Notes under the pieces: generated by a model | Seen by the model: only the letters and a program-made list of their open reading frames with translations | The model's database searches: none | Told to the model about the DNA's origin: nothing | In this document: one piece after another, positions 23,401-32,920 of the stretch | Numbering within the stretch: the stretch's first letter is position 1 | Layout of the letters: each line of letters begins with the position of its first letter | Made by a program: the position numbers and the translations under genes | Source of the DNA: Calliopum simillimum | Lineage: Eukaryota > Arthropoda > Insecta > Diptera > Lauxaniidae | DNA length: 64,000 nt | NCBI GenBank assembly: GCA_951812925.1 | Contig: OX638369.1 | Coordinates: forward strand, 50,215,061 to 50,279,060 | Direction of reading: 5' to 3'

Positions 23401-26400
23401 TTTCAATATAAAATGTCATTAAGTAACACACTTAAAAAATTCTTAAAATTTTTTTTTTATTTTTTTTTTTAAATATTTTTTATTCAACATTTTTTTGTTT
23501 CACTTTTCTATGTTCTTTTCTCTTATTTATCTACTTTTGTTTAATTGAATTGAAACTGATTGCACAATGATTCCATGTAAGGCTGTAGGAGCATTCGAAT
23601 GTCAAATTCTGTTTGGACAACATTTGCTTAATACACAAATTTAATACCTCTTCATATCATCGGACATGGGTGTAGCGGTCTAACGAGTTGGTAATGTAAA
23701 TAAAAATAATCTGTTCCTATCTATCACACGGACGGTCGTGGATTCAAATCCTTCTGCTGCCAGTTTTTTTCTTTTTTTTTTTTAAATTTATTGAAAAAAC
23801 GCTTACCTCAGCATTACAAATAAGCGCTTCAAAAGTCCCTTTTCTGTAAGGCCGCGGTAAGCTTAAGCACGCTTACATCCTATGACATGCAATGTTAAAA
23901 AGAAAGAATAGTTCTTACGGTGCGGAAGCGCTTATTGGTGAAAAAGATGCACTTCAGAAGGTTTTTTGAAGCACTTTTTTTCCCCTTGGGTGTCTACTCA
24001 AAAATACATGTATGAAATCTTGTTAAAATCTTTGTATTTATTTATTTTTAACACAAAAATTTTACTAATTGTTAATTAATGTGCAGGTTTTTATTGTTTT
24101 TGTTAATTTTGAAATTCTGTATACTTTTCAAAAACGTTAATTTCGATATCTCTTGTTAGGCCTTATTGCCAGATGTTGTGTTTACTTTGACGTCAAATAA
24201 TGTATTTCATTAATATCAATGATTATTGATATTTTCGTGTTCATATTCGAGTATTTTTCTTTTCTTTTCTTATACCTCAGCAGCTGTATATTTGAAATAA
24301 TCAAAAAAAATTTTAAATCACAATTGATTTTCAATGTTGAAAATATGCGAAAAACCAAATGTTTAAAATTAAAATAAATCGCTGTATAATTAATATTTCC
24401 TAAATGATTGACTTATTGCCATAACTTTTATGATTGTATTTATGAAATATAAAATTAAGTAACATACACATTTGTTATTCTCTCTTTCACGCTAAGAAGC
24501 AATATTTTTGAACTAGTTAAAATTTATTTTTAATTTTTTTTTTTTTTTTTTTTTTCAAAAAGATGTAAACAACTTTAGAAATTTACGCAAAATATCTTAA
24601 AATTTGTAAATAAACATATGACTAACCACGTTGTTTGAGCAAAAATCATATTTAAAGATTTAAAAAAATCGTATCTAAATTTTGAAAGGACTTTCTATTT
24701 ATTTAAAAGGTTTTCCTAAAGAATTTATTCATTAGTTTAATACTCTAGAGCAGCCACACGGATTGAATGTATAGATTGTCACCAAGTAACATGAAAGCAA
24801 AATGGCTATAATTTTTTTTTTTTTTTTTTGGTACAGATTTCTGAAAATTAGTTGCTACCAACAAGCATTGATCAGTTGACATTGTTGGTTTGAGTTTACT
24901 GTTCAGAGTGGTTATGTAAACAACCAAAAAAATTACAAAAGCAAGGCAAAATGGAAAAAGGAAAACAAAAAAATTGGAAGGCTGCGCTGTACATGGGGTC
25001 GAAATTTAGATTCATCCTGAAACCCACTACGAAGTTACAACGATATCTGCATCATTTATTTTTCGTTCTAAGAAAAACCATAATTTTTTAAAAGTTAGTC
25101 AAAAAAATAAAAAATAAAAAAAAAATTTCCAAAAATTCTGACAAAAAATCACGCCTATTCTTTGAAGGACTCTAAGCATTTCACGTCTTGTGAAATTTTT
25201 ACGTAGATACCTTGGTTTTGAGTAAACCTAGCATTTTGCTGGCGAACGTAAGTTTAACAGCTGAAAAATCTCAATTAGATAAGTTTTTTTAAAACTATAA
25301 AATATCTTCAAAAATTTACACGTATATTTTGGACAATTCCAAGCATTTTTTGCCATGTACACTTTTTTTTGTTAGATGCCTTGCTTTTGAGTAAAAAATC
25401 GTTTTTTCGACCGCGTAATTGAAAAACGTAAAAAAATCGATTTTGGGATGCGAATATTATCTATGCCTCCAAAAAAAATTTATAATTTTTAAACACCAAC
25501 ATTTTTTGTAGAACATAGTCTTTATTTTTAAAGCACCCTCCATTTTGTAATGAAAAAAAAAAGTTATGATCAAAAACCATGTTTTTTTAGAAAAAAATGG
25601 GCCTTCAGTAGAATCAAAAGTGCGCCATTGGTTTTTCTCGGAATGAAAAATAGCTTTTAAGAGTCCTTCTAACTTTTGAGTCGGTTTCGAGATGATTTTT
25701 TTTTTTTTTTTGCTTCTTATAAAATCGAACTGGTCTACTGTACGCTGATAACATACGAATCGCGCTTGCTACCTCGTTTTGCTCACCAAATAAACTTGCA
25801 AACGAAGCGCTTTGCAAGAGAAGCATACGGATAATATCAACGAGTTACATCAGAAGGGGGATGCATAACAAATTAAAAACCAAAAAATTTAACTTTTGCA
25901 TGTGCTTTATTTTCCTTTTGCTGTGATTCTTAAGAAATCTATGCTAACGGTTAGATATAGTATGCTTGTAAGTTCTTCTGGATGTCGGCAAATTTGTTTG
26001 ATGATAGTACCTGTGTTGGACCTTGAAACGAAACGAAAACAAGTCTTCCCAATTGATTGTTTGCCTTGTCTTTGTAATTTTGTTGGTGTCTTACAAAAAC
26101 ACACTGAACAGTAAGCTCAAACCAACAATGCCATTTGATCCATGCTTGTTGGTAGCAAATAATCAAGAAGGGTTATGTTAATGATAACATTTTTAAGACA
26201 TCCATAAATTTTAAAGATGTAATTGATTAATGAATGATTTAATGAAACCTAAATGACACTTTTTCGGTAAATCAATTTACACATTTGCTTGAATGCTTAT
26301 GCTATATCTTTTATTGGACATCTTTATGTCAAATAAGTGCGAAATATGATGTAGATATGTCTATAATTGCTATCTGTTTAAAGTTATCTATAAATTGTTA

Positions 26401-27831
26401 TCGTTTAAATAATGTGATTTAAAATTAAAACAATTCCGAGAAATTGGAACTCTTTTGTAAATTCGACCCTGAGGTCGAACACTTAAAAAGTGATAACGAC
26501 AATTTAAAAATTGAGAGTATAGTCAACAAGGTCAACAAATTTTCGAATTTTTCCACAAAAAATGAGACTTATGAAGTTCTTTCAAAGAAGGCGGAAATGA
26601 AAAAACCCGTTGATTTTCATGGGTACGCGAGATTGTTAGCAGTACCAATAGAAATGTTTAGGAAGACCTAATTTAAGACGATAAGATAATCGCAAACACA
26701 TGAACCAGAACGCTTTCATTAGTAGGGTAAGGGAGGGAAATATAGACCACCAATCTTTCTTTTTAAAATAAAACATAAAACAAAACAATTAATTTTATGT
26801 CATTCATTAAAGGAAAAAATTTACCTTTATTCGGATTCAGTTTGAAAAAGCACGTTAAAACGCGCAGCGAGCGTAAATGTGCGAATCGTATAGGCAAGGC
26901 GCCTATGTAGTGATACTTAAGTACGCGTAACTTTTTTATTAATGATAAATACCTCCAATTTTTTTCCATAAAAATATTGTGCAGATTTCAGAGAACATCT
27001 AAATTTTGAATTATCTATTTTTAGTCCTAACACAAAAGTTTCATAAATTTTCGCTCAACATTTACGGAGAAATCGCAATTTTTTAATTTTTTAAAAAAAG
27101 TATAAGGTAATAATTTTGATCAAAAACTCTTCAAAAAACCACCAAAAAAAGTTTCAGCTTAGCAAGTTAGTTTTTAGTGTGTCCGTTTCAAAAAATTTAA
27201 GTCCTTTAAAGTGAAATAATGAAATTTACTTTAGAGACAAAATGTATCACAAAATTTTTTTTCGAAAAAACAACTTCACAGCAACATGCGAACATGAATA
27301 ACGGTAAATCCTATATATGCAGTGGATAATAAGCGGCTGGTACATATTACCCACGTAGTCCATATTTCCCTCCCTCACCTTATGAAAAATCATCCACCAA
27401 ACATGACTCTTGTAACATTTTCAATAAGGAATATAATTATTTTAAATGGACACATTATGAACATGACTTGACAAATAATACTGAATAGAGGTTTTATGTC
27501 GAAGAGATGTCATTAATGTTTTAACTTGAAAATTTTAGAATTGAAATTCAATCTGTTCAGTAATATTCTTATTAAGTTTTCTCAGTTTATGTTATAACAT
27601 GCGGGACACAGGTGGTATATTTTTAAAGGAATACCATTTATTTTTTTGAAATTCAGAATTACAATAATTTGCTTTTTTAAACGTAAGATAACCATTTTTT
27701 TTTTTTTTTTTGTTTCTTTCTTGGTAGCCGGGCAAATATCTTGACTTAATACTCCCAAAAAAAATAAACCCGATATACTTACATAGCTCGCTCAATCCAC
27801 CGCTAATTCCAGTAGGTTTTTCGTTCTCCAT
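8454..27831 (-). CDS. Dif: Rel/NF-kB factor of the dorsal/Dif type, isoform A (NLS + polyQ tail)
   Basis: Eight coding exons on the minus strand: 27831-27783, 22881-22497, 22424-22243, 18533-18142, 18065-17990, 15449-15348, 9658-9608, 9526-8454. Every junction is GT-AG and in phase; the sum is 2310 nt, 769 aa. The Rel domain spans about 92-360: DNA-contact loop RFRYSCEGRSAG (94-105), then HPHHLVGK, LGIQCV, the dimerisation domain from PVVSEPIYDKK (242-252), GGDQIILLCEKVAKDDI, and HKQTAIVFRTPPY. Exon 15449-15348 supplies the basic nuclear signal KRKRR (363-367). The last exon is Gln/Asn-rich with a long Q run near 680-725, typical of fly Rel activation tails. In the Toll pathway such factors are held by Cactus and enter nuclei on signalling. 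The Rel domain looks diverged from dorsal (for example VGWKGEVKLLVSLV), so I favour Dif; dorsal is the alternative. Confidence 0.85.
10195..10560. repeat. Diverged direct duplication
   Basis: Two related units, from about 10155 (ttcgattaccattgatgag ... ccaaaggatttttcgaagttcggttg) and about 10512 (ttcgattgtcattgatgag ... tcaaaggatttttggaagttcggtag), lie in the same orientation in the Dif intron. They lead directly into the repeat at 10616-10820. Unit limits are approximate. Confidence 0.5.
10616..10820 (+). repeat. 'CCAGCCAG ... GGGTATAAAA' dispersed repeat
   Basis: A (CCAG)n array is followed by ggaggtgacgctgatcaaga, atatatatacttttctatat, a gccacgcctccttctctgcg block, and ends gggtgtagggtataaaa. 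An inverted-orientation copy lies at 50262-50545. From memory, the 'gctgatcaagaatatatata' block with a terminal gggtataaaa is common at the ends of dispersed repeats in flies; the class is uncertain. Confidence 0.65.
11844..12084. mobile_element. MITE, 241 bp, hAT-like ends (CAGG)
   Basis: CAGGCATGTTCTGAAATCCG at the left is mirrored by CGGATTTCAGAACATACCTG at 12065-12084, and the arms continue for over 50 bp. The flanking 8-mers (aaaatata and ataatatg) agree at six of eight positions, consistent with an aged 8-bp hAT duplication. No coding capacity. It sits in the Dif intron between 15348 and 9658. Confidence 0.65.
12206..12344. mobile_element. MITE, 139 bp, TTA target duplication
   Basis: GGGGCTGTCCATAAACTCCG at 12206 is mirrored by the end ...GAGTTTATGAACAGCCCC at 12344, with TTA directly on both sides. 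A 3-bp TTA duplication is typical of PIF/Harbinger elements, so that assignment is favoured. Nothing is encoded inside. Confidence 0.65.
13400..13803 (+). pseudogene. Reverse-transcriptase fragment of a non-LTR retrotransposon
   Basis: Frames around 13450-13560 read QAIKQQSKTFYTRS, then NKDGIVLSNKE and IAERWKEHFCETLN, followed after a frame change by NEKDGIPAELLEYGGEE. This order (linker, then the DGIPAELL finger motif of the RT) is characteristic of RTE/CR1/jockey-type LINE polymerases. Stops and frameshifts interrupt it, and the catalytic YxDD box is not present. It is a dead fragment in the Dif intron. Confidence 0.75.
15004..15075 (+). repeat. Partial copy of the 5889-6144 MITE
   Basis: attggattaaaactacaact followed by agacatctacatttttgatg matches the left end of the element at 5889, and 13104-13140 is another partial copy. 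Only one end is kept in each. The rest of 13810-15340 has no recognisable gene. Confidence 0.55.
15759..27831 (-). CDS. Dif: Same Rel gene, isoform B (read-through long C-terminal tail)
   Basis: It shares exons 27831-27783, 22881-22497, 22424-22243 and 18533-18142 with isoform A but ignores the donor CCAG|GTATGC at 17990. It continues in frame from 18065 to a stop at 15759, giving 3315 nt and 1104 aa. Instead of KRKRR the junction reads NPGMRTFSRIRRKLKRKQ (about 360-377), another basic patch. The 740-residue tail has acidic/serine stretches, a proline-rich LPPLPPKPK motif (about 757-765), a basic-aromatic segment KKKQGFFSRLFSRRKSK (about 835-852), and a structured-looking end (AIADRQSIKNLCEGAYG to ILTADEVARRL). 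Drosophila dorsal and Dif are known to make long B isoforms by comparable alternative splicing, reported from nervous system and muscle; that this tail is orthologous is inference. The open frame of more than 2.2 kb is itself strong evidence for coding. Confidence 0.85.
18758..19011. mobile_element. MITE, 254 bp, in the Dif intron
   Basis: AGCCGTTTATTTTGAAAGTG at the left is mirrored by CACTTTCAAAATAAACGGCT at the right; the arms run about 54 bp and include cctaagtccat. The interior (tttaccacattgcgtaaaatc) shows it is kin to the repeats at 130-397 and 37168-39659 with a distinct tip. Confidence 0.7.
19300..19506. repeat. Inverted-repeat element (MITE-like), ~205 bp
   Basis: agctatctcggtcaattttt...atgctagaaagattttaaaaacacgaaaatgt is mirrored at 19440-19500 (acattttcgttttttttaaa ... 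tttctagcgtaaaaatttacggagataagtaac). It abuts the LINE fragment that follows, so its right limit may be shared with the LINE 3' end. Confidence 0.6.
19505..20865 (-). pseudogene. LINE fragment (RT thumb + RNase H), I/LOA/R1-like
   Basis: Frame 20865-20525 gives the region after the polymerase (LRITYACQRLYGKTWRLRP, TYAALAWWPKVDH). After a frameshift near 20525 and a stop at 20477, frame 20415-19510 gives an RNase H domain: FTDGSKM (the first Asp), QAEVHALELCA (Glu), YSDSQATLKSL (Asp), and WIPGHEGHEGNERADCLAKRG. A C-terminal CRLCLEDLETAEHVLCACP zinc-knuckle-like motif follows. The core RT catalytic box and the endonuclease are missing (5' truncation). LINEs with a C-terminal RNase H belong to the I, LOA and R1 groups. 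It is inserted in the Dif intron on the same strand as Dif. Confidence 0.85.
20985..21665 (+). pseudogene. Second LINE fragment (RNase H end + C-terminus + 3' tail)
   Basis: The frame reads EGNEKADELARLGSS (the end of RNase H), TDIARIAAVCTGHWAIGKHAERLG, then FCRSCLDGNEKESLEHFLCNCPAL, the same C-terminal zinc motif as the neighbouring LINE but a different family member. The stop is at 21507. A 3'UTR follows and ends in a short (CTAAT)n-like tail, actctaatctaatctaatc, typical of LOA-type elements. It lies head to head with the fragment at 19505-20865. Confidence 0.8.
21687..22030. mobile_element. Inverted-repeat element, 344 bp
   Basis: GATGAGATTTTTGTGGCTTT at the left is mirrored by the right end (ttcaaaagccaaaaaatctcatc). 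Inside the arms, ctctttgtttactcaagagg and gcgttttatgcctagtacac also pair with their opposites. Arms are about 150 bp with moderate divergence. Degraded relatives, with the same 'gagtaaac' and 'agatgcctt' motifs, lie at 25140-25440. Confidence 0.65.
23078..23446 (+). mobile_element. Retroposon-like repeat, copy 1 (internal deletion form)
   Basis: The interior has 57-bp inverted arms (ttgaacttttagtcatatat ... ctatcaatgc and its mirror at 23328-23384). It is flanked by an identical 17-mer, AATTTTTTTTTTATTTT, at 23061-23077 and 23447-23463. The 3' segment aatgtcattaagtaacacac..ttaaaaaattctta is shared with copy 2 at 34467-35119. Here the tRNA-like interior is deleted: the left arm jumps straight to cccagaccaaaaacac. 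The low-complexity 17-mer weakens this single case; the match of boundaries with copy 2 strengthens it. Confidence 0.6.
23660..23763 (+). repeat. tRNA-derived sequence (SINE-like), not a functional tRNA
   Basis: atgggtgtagcggtctaacg resembles an A box and ggattcaaatcc a B box of an RNA polymerase III promoter; ctgctgcc follows where a 3' acceptor strand would be. No 5' acceptor partner or anticodon arm can be folded by eye. It is followed by a T run, a possible pol III terminator. Confidence 0.45.
24842..26162. repeat. Region bounded by an inverted ~60-bp repeat
   Basis: gttgctaccaacaagcattg at 24850 and its mirror tgcttgttggtagcaa at 26141-26157, with ttggtttgagtttactgttc and gaacagtaagctcaaaccaa, form inverted ends. 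Between them are degraded repeats (25140-25440 is related to 21687-22030). No coding sequence was recognised. The sequence from 23,770 to 24,840 holds only AT-rich DNA with poly-T runs. Confidence 0.45.
26725..27380. mobile_element. TA-flanked inverted-repeat element, 656 bp
   Basis: GGGTAAGGGAGGGAAATATA at the left is mirrored at the right end (catatttccctccctcacct), with TA on both sides (26723-26724 and 27381-27382). Inside, 26868-26930 carries a GC-rich motif (ataggcaaggcgcctatg) that recurs at 49,140-49,190. No transposase. It lies in the first Dif intron. Confidence 0.6.
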
Positions 27832-27849
27832 TCTATCGATAGTTTATAT
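27832..27849 (-). other. 5'UTR part of the Dif start exon
   Basis: Upstream of the ATG (context atcgatagaATGG) a polypyrimidine tract ending cttttctcttacag lies at 27850-27865. A splice acceptor at 27850 would leave an 18-nt untranslated lead, so at least one 5'UTR exon lies further upstream (above 27850). I could not locate it. Confidence 0.55.
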
Positions 27850-28299
27850 CTGTAAGAGAAAAGAAGATATATGTTATTTTATTTTAAAAGAAAAGAAGAG
27901 AATAGCTAAAAGTAAAATTGAATTTTTTATATTTTACATATTGAGAAGGTACTCGTACTCGTACCGTGTACAATTAACAAAATTCAAAAATACACGAAAA
28001 ACATTTTGTTTATTTAATAAATAATTGAAATTTATTTCACGTGAATCACATTGAAGATTCATTCATAATCTTCATATTTCTTGTATACATATGTACGTTT
28101 GTGTATACGTACTAGGGATTTCAGTCCCGGGATTCCGGGATCCCGGGATCCCGGGATTCGAGCCTTTTTGCAGTCCCGAAAATCCCGGGATTAGTGCTAC
28201 CAATCCCGGGATTTCTTTTGTAAGTTTTTTTGGTTAGAAAAATTGTTAGAATGTTCCAAAAATCACCAACAAAAAACGAAGTCTTACAACATTATGTTA

Positions 28300-29060
28300 A
28301 AATTGAACATAATAAATAGCTGAAGTTAATCTTAGATTGCAAAATGAGATGGAGTAGTCTTTTAGATATGCTGCAGCACTTTATTTTGCTTGAGAGTAGC
28401 ATAAAAACAGCTTGTATTGACTTATAGGTTTCTTCGATCCACTGTAGCGAATTTAAAATTATTAAACAATTAGCTCGAACTCTTCAACCAATCAAAATCA
28501 CTATTGATATTATAAAGAAAGATAAATCTGCTTTGAGTAATATCATTTTTGCTAAAAGGCACTTCAGACTAGTTCTCTTATGTTTTTCTGTATGATTTTT
28601 TCTCTGACTGTAAATTTTATATTGTTTTTAATTTATATTGTTGAAATTGTTTTTATTTTTCAAACAACATTTAAAAATTTGAAAACACCTATGACTTCTA
28701 TTTTCAAATAGACTCAAATCTAATGCCAAAATAACTCATATGAGTTTTCTTCTGATAAATCATTTGTGTAATAAATTTACATTCCCACTATCAGAGTTGC
28801 CAAAAAATTAATTTTCTAGAAAGTCTTATAATTTATCCGACGTTTTAATGAAAGAAATTGATATATTTTGTAATGTGGCGATAGGGGTTATTTCCTCCAG
28901 AAAACATTCAATTATATTTCTTCAATTCAACCAACAAGTGTTGAATCAGAAAGATGCTTTTCGTGTGCGGGTTATATACGTAATAAATTTAGATCTAAAT
29001 TGGATGATAAAATAATAAATGCTTTAATTTTCCAAAAATCATATTTTAATAATAAGTAAT
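28300..29060 (+). pseudogene. hAT transposase remnant
   Basis: Around 28330 the frame gives DCKMRWSSLLDMLQHF ... LLESSIKTA, matching the family's 'DCxTRWNSxxxMLxRF' block. Around 28930 it gives PTSVESERCFSCAGYIRNKF, then RSKLDDKIINALIF, the C-terminal dimerisation motif. Frames change between the blocks and the N-terminal BED zinc finger and DDE aspartates are not visible, so it is inactive. The perfect target duplication nevertheless suggests a fairly recent insertion, possibly mobilised in trans. Confidence 0.85.
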
Positions 29061-29166
29061 AAAACTGATTAAAACAAAAGTTAATTCTTCCAAGTCCAAC
29101 ACTTGTTAAAACTTTGATCTCACTATTTTATATAATTAAATATGTATGATATTTTATATATCAATA

Positions 29167-30062
29167 CCTTAGAGCGCTATAGTCCTATCTCCACTTTTTG
29201 CGATTTTTGCAGATATGGTATCCTTGTGGGCTTCTTTACCGAGTGGAATTCTGTGGGATGTCAAAATACCACTAAAACACCGAAATATTCGAGAATTAAG
29301 AAAAATCGTATCTCCAAACTGTAATTTTTTGAAGAGCGCCACTGTGCTATCTCCTCTGAATATTTAAATAAGTCACATTTTTAAGAAAATTTTTCCATTT
29401 TTTTCGTCTTTTCTACACGTTTCATGACATTTTACATCTTTTTAGTGGAAACATTTTCTTTTTCACCCAAAGGTCGGAACCAGAAATTTTTGAAACTTTC
29501 TTGTTTTTTCCATGATTCGAAAAAAAATAATTTTTCATGTCTCTGAAATCATTCAAAGGATATGGATGAGATGTGGTATGTGTATTAAGAGTCACGGGAC
29601 AAATAGTGTCTAAGGGAAAAATGGGCGGTCCCACGTCCTTAAAAAAGTATCATACCTCTGAAACTATCTAATGCTCTGAAACTATCTAGATGAGTTTTGG
29701 TGCGCATATAAATTGCATCGGAGCAATTTACATTCATTGGTTTAATTGGAAATGCTCTGCCCTCCGTACAAAAGAAGCCATCGCAACGCACACCGGGAAA
29801 TGCTGGTCGCTCATAAAATTTACTAAATGTGTAGTTTATTTGAATAGTAGTGCAATTCCATATAATTTGTTGAATTGATTTTGTTAAAAATTAATAAAAG
29901 AATTTTTTAACATAAAATTATGTTAAAATATACTAAGGTAAAATTATTGCATGTATAGTTTTTTCAAAATCGCAGCCAATTCTAAATAACCACTGTTTGA
30001 AGTATTCTTTTTGCATTTCCCAATAATTGAAAAAATTGAGATAGGACTATAGCGCTCTAAGG
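29167..30062. mobile_element. TA-flanked element nested in the hAT transposon, 896 bp
   Basis: CCTTAGAGCGCTATAGTCCT (continuing ATCTC) occurs at 29167 and, inverted, at 30038-30062: 25 bp without mismatch. TA precedes and follows (29165-29166 and 30063-30064). The middle holds Helitron-family text (gggcggtcccacgtcc, then caccgggaaatgctgg near 29800), so it is a composite. No transposase. Confidence 0.8.
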
Positions 30063-32092
30063 TATCGATATGTATTTAACTAAGCATATAATGCTGCAAT
30101 GTACCTTTATGCTTTTTTTTGAATTTTTTGTTTTTAAAAAAAGGCGTGAATTAATAATAAAATGTACCTGCTTTAAGAAATTGTTCTTTAATATTTTTGA
30201 CACTTTTTAAATAAAATATCTTTGTAGGGGTGTAGTAGGGGTATATAAGACAAAATATTAGGAATTTTTAATACTAAATTCTGTCTATTTAGGAAGAAAA
30301 AAAAAATTCATACGAATCCCGAAAAATCCCGGGATCCCGGGATTCAAATTTTCTCGATCCCGAAATCCCGGGATCGCAAAAAGTCAAAAAATTGGAATCC
30401 CTAATACGTACGTATTACCACCATTTTACTGGATTTTTGCCAAAACATTGACTGTATTTTCAAATTTCGAAGGAATCGATCTGCAACAATTTGAAATTTT
30501 TGGTTTTTTTTTTTTATTTCATTTTCATAAACAGAAAGGATAGGAAAGGGAAGTTTTTCATACATATTTATTTAATATTCTCCAGCATCTTAAAACATCG
30601 TAAAATGTAGTTTTACTATTAAATTTCATTGCAAGCGAAAAGCTATAAAATAAAATGCTAGATGCACATTTCTCAAATATGAATTGTGAGGTTTTTAAAT
30701 ATGTGCATATTAAGTTATTTTGCTGCAATTTAAATTGCATATTTTTAAATATTTTTCGGGGAAATAAATTACGAAATGTAAATATTTCGCTCAAAAAATA
30801 ATATAATAAATTGTAGCATTTTTACGAGATTTTTTTCTAATCATAATATTACTTTAAAATTAGACTTAAATGTGATTTCGATCCACAAAATTGAGAAAAA
30901 CTGCTAATATTGCAAATACTTCCTCAAAAAGAATTCTCAATACTAAAACATACTTCTTCCTAAAAATAGGTATGAAGTATGTATGTGGTTACAGGCTGTA
31001 ATTCTGTCTAATTTTTAATTTAATTATTATTTAGTTCGATGATACATGAACTTCTTTTTCTACAAAAACCTCTAAATAAACCACCAAAAATGTTAAACAA
31101 AAATTGTTATAGATTAAGAAACTAAACAAATAAATAAAAGAGTTTTTTCAGATTGAAGTCCGTGTAACCAGCAAATAAAATAAAATATTAGTGGGAACGA
31201 AAAAACTTAAACAATATGCGGGACATTTGCAGGACATTAGTATATTGATATACGGGACGTTTTTGAATCCGGGACGTGAGGACGAAATCCAGCACGTTTG
31301 CTCAATCTTATTTAAATTAAAGTCAATTAGGCAATAACCCATTAAAATCCAGTTCTGGACAAAGGGGCTGAATAACCCATAAGAACTGGACCTCAAATTG
31401 TTTCTTATATCAGTTTTAGACCAAAAACTTCACCCAATATGTTATTTGAGGAGTGATTTTTCAAAAGGGCGTATTTCCATGTTAAACAAATTTTCAGTAA
31501 TGAGAAAAAACTTTTATTGACTGTTTACAGTTTTTTTTTAATGTCTCCAGTGTTATAGTGAGTTGACCAAAGATTCTAATCCCCTTAACATTTTTATTCA
31601 TAAAATGTAAAAAACATTTGGAAATAAGCCCTTTTGTTTCGAAATCACTATTATTTCACCATTTGGAAATTTAAACTGCTGTCAATAGGCATGGTATGTA
31701 AGTGACTATATAGACTGGCGACTATTCAAAATACGTCTTTTTGTATCAAACTCTAAAAATTTCTATGAAATTATATAGAAATAAGCCCTTTTGTTCCGAA
31801 ATGCGATTTTTGTATGTTTTTAGCAAAAAATAAAAACTTTATACTATTGGTAAGATATCTACAAAGTAAAGATTTGAGCTTAATTTTAAAACCAAAAAGT
31901 ATTTATATAGAACCACGCCAAAAAAGTATTAGTTTTAAACTATTTTGAAATAAATTTCATACTTTTTTGGAATAAATTTCAAAATTTTTTGAAAGAAAAA
32001 ACGGAATTTAATACCAAAAAAGTTTAAAATCAATACTAAAGGGAATCAAAAGTAAGAAAAGTAAACTATAGTTTAATTTTTTAGTGTGTATA

Positions 32093-32331
32093 AATGTTTG
32101 TATGTATGTTCTTTATAGACTTCCAAACTGTTGACCGAATTTATGCATACAGGTTTTCGGTTACGGCGCGTGTTTCTGCCTCATTAGTTTTTTCCCCTAG
32201 GATATCGGAACCAAAAAATTTTAAAGTGTTTTTTTTTTCATTTTCATGTCTTTTTACGATATTTTAGTGGAAAAAAATTTGTTTCATGTACTAGAGAAGG
32301 TGTAGCAATGAACACCGGGAAATGCTAGTTA
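32093..32331 (+). mobile_element. Helitron-like element, truncated copy
   Basis: The 3' end reads aacaccgggaaatgCTAG followed by T, as at 5462. Upstream text such as ggatatcggaaccaaaaaat is shared with 29470-29490. The 5' TC start is not convincing. Confidence 0.55.
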
Positions 32332-32498
32332 CATATAATTTTTATTTACTACAAACTTAGACAAAAACTTTGAGAAACCGTTCGACTTATTCCGAGGTAG
32401 TAGCAAATAAAAACTGAATTATGACATCACGTCGCTTAAAACTGTCACTATAACTTTCAGATTTCCAAAAAATTATTATTGTTTTTATATTACAACTA

Positions 32499-32920
32499 GC
32501 TGGCCCGATAGCGACTTCGTTCGCCTGTTCTCGATGCATTTGTACCAAGTCCTTTCCATCACCGTCATTCTTCTCCTTTCAATCTTTCAGGTTTTTCGAG
32601 GTGAATGGTTGATAGATTTATGTACCAACTTTTCAATCCCTCCCAAATTTTGCATGGTGAATGATGGATACAATATACTTAGATGCTTCAATTTGTAGCT
32701 GGTAAAGATGTAGAGATATAGCATTTTCCGTATTTTTTATATGGAGGTTACAACTACCGTCCCCCACAGCACCACCTCACCCCTTCAAGATCCTTCTACA
32801 GACCATAACAAACAATTTTTTAAAAAAGTTGTGTAAATCGGCCGTGTTGTTTCCGCGTCCAAAAGCTACATACGAACGCCATATCATTTTTATATATGGG
32901 GGCAATCCATTGTGACTCAT
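32499..32920 (+). repeat. Unclassified dispersed repeat ('CTAGCTGGCCCGATAGCGAC')
   Basis: The start ctagctggcccgatagcgac followed by ttcgttcgcctgttctcgat resembles a start motif seen in many insect repeats (CTAGCTGACCCGG...). It is moderately GC-rich relative to its surroundings. There is no open frame and I cannot assign its class. Confidence 0.4.

Larger units (their letters stand above)
28113..30403 (+). mobile_element. hAT-superfamily transposon, 2.29 kb, degenerate
   Basis: The element starts TAGGGATTTCAGTCCCGGGA and ends ...TTGGAATCCCTA. The flanking 8-mer ATACGTAC is perfect on both sides (28105-28112 and 30404-30411), the diagnostic hAT target duplication. Sub-terminal regions are packed with GGGATCCCGGGATT palindromes at both ends. 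It contains broken transposase sequence (28300-29060) and a nested TA-flanked element (29167-30062). Confidence 0.9.

Noticed and set aside
26444..26671. 75-codon plus-strand ORF (FDPEVEHLKSDNDNLKIES...)
   Set aside because: Text looks slightly protein-like but there is no recognisable family, no splice context and no second exon; left unannotated.
28113..28215. GGGATCCCGGGATT cluster as a binding-site array of a host regulator
   Set aside because: The same palindromes mirror at the other hAT tip, so they are element sub-terminal repeats.
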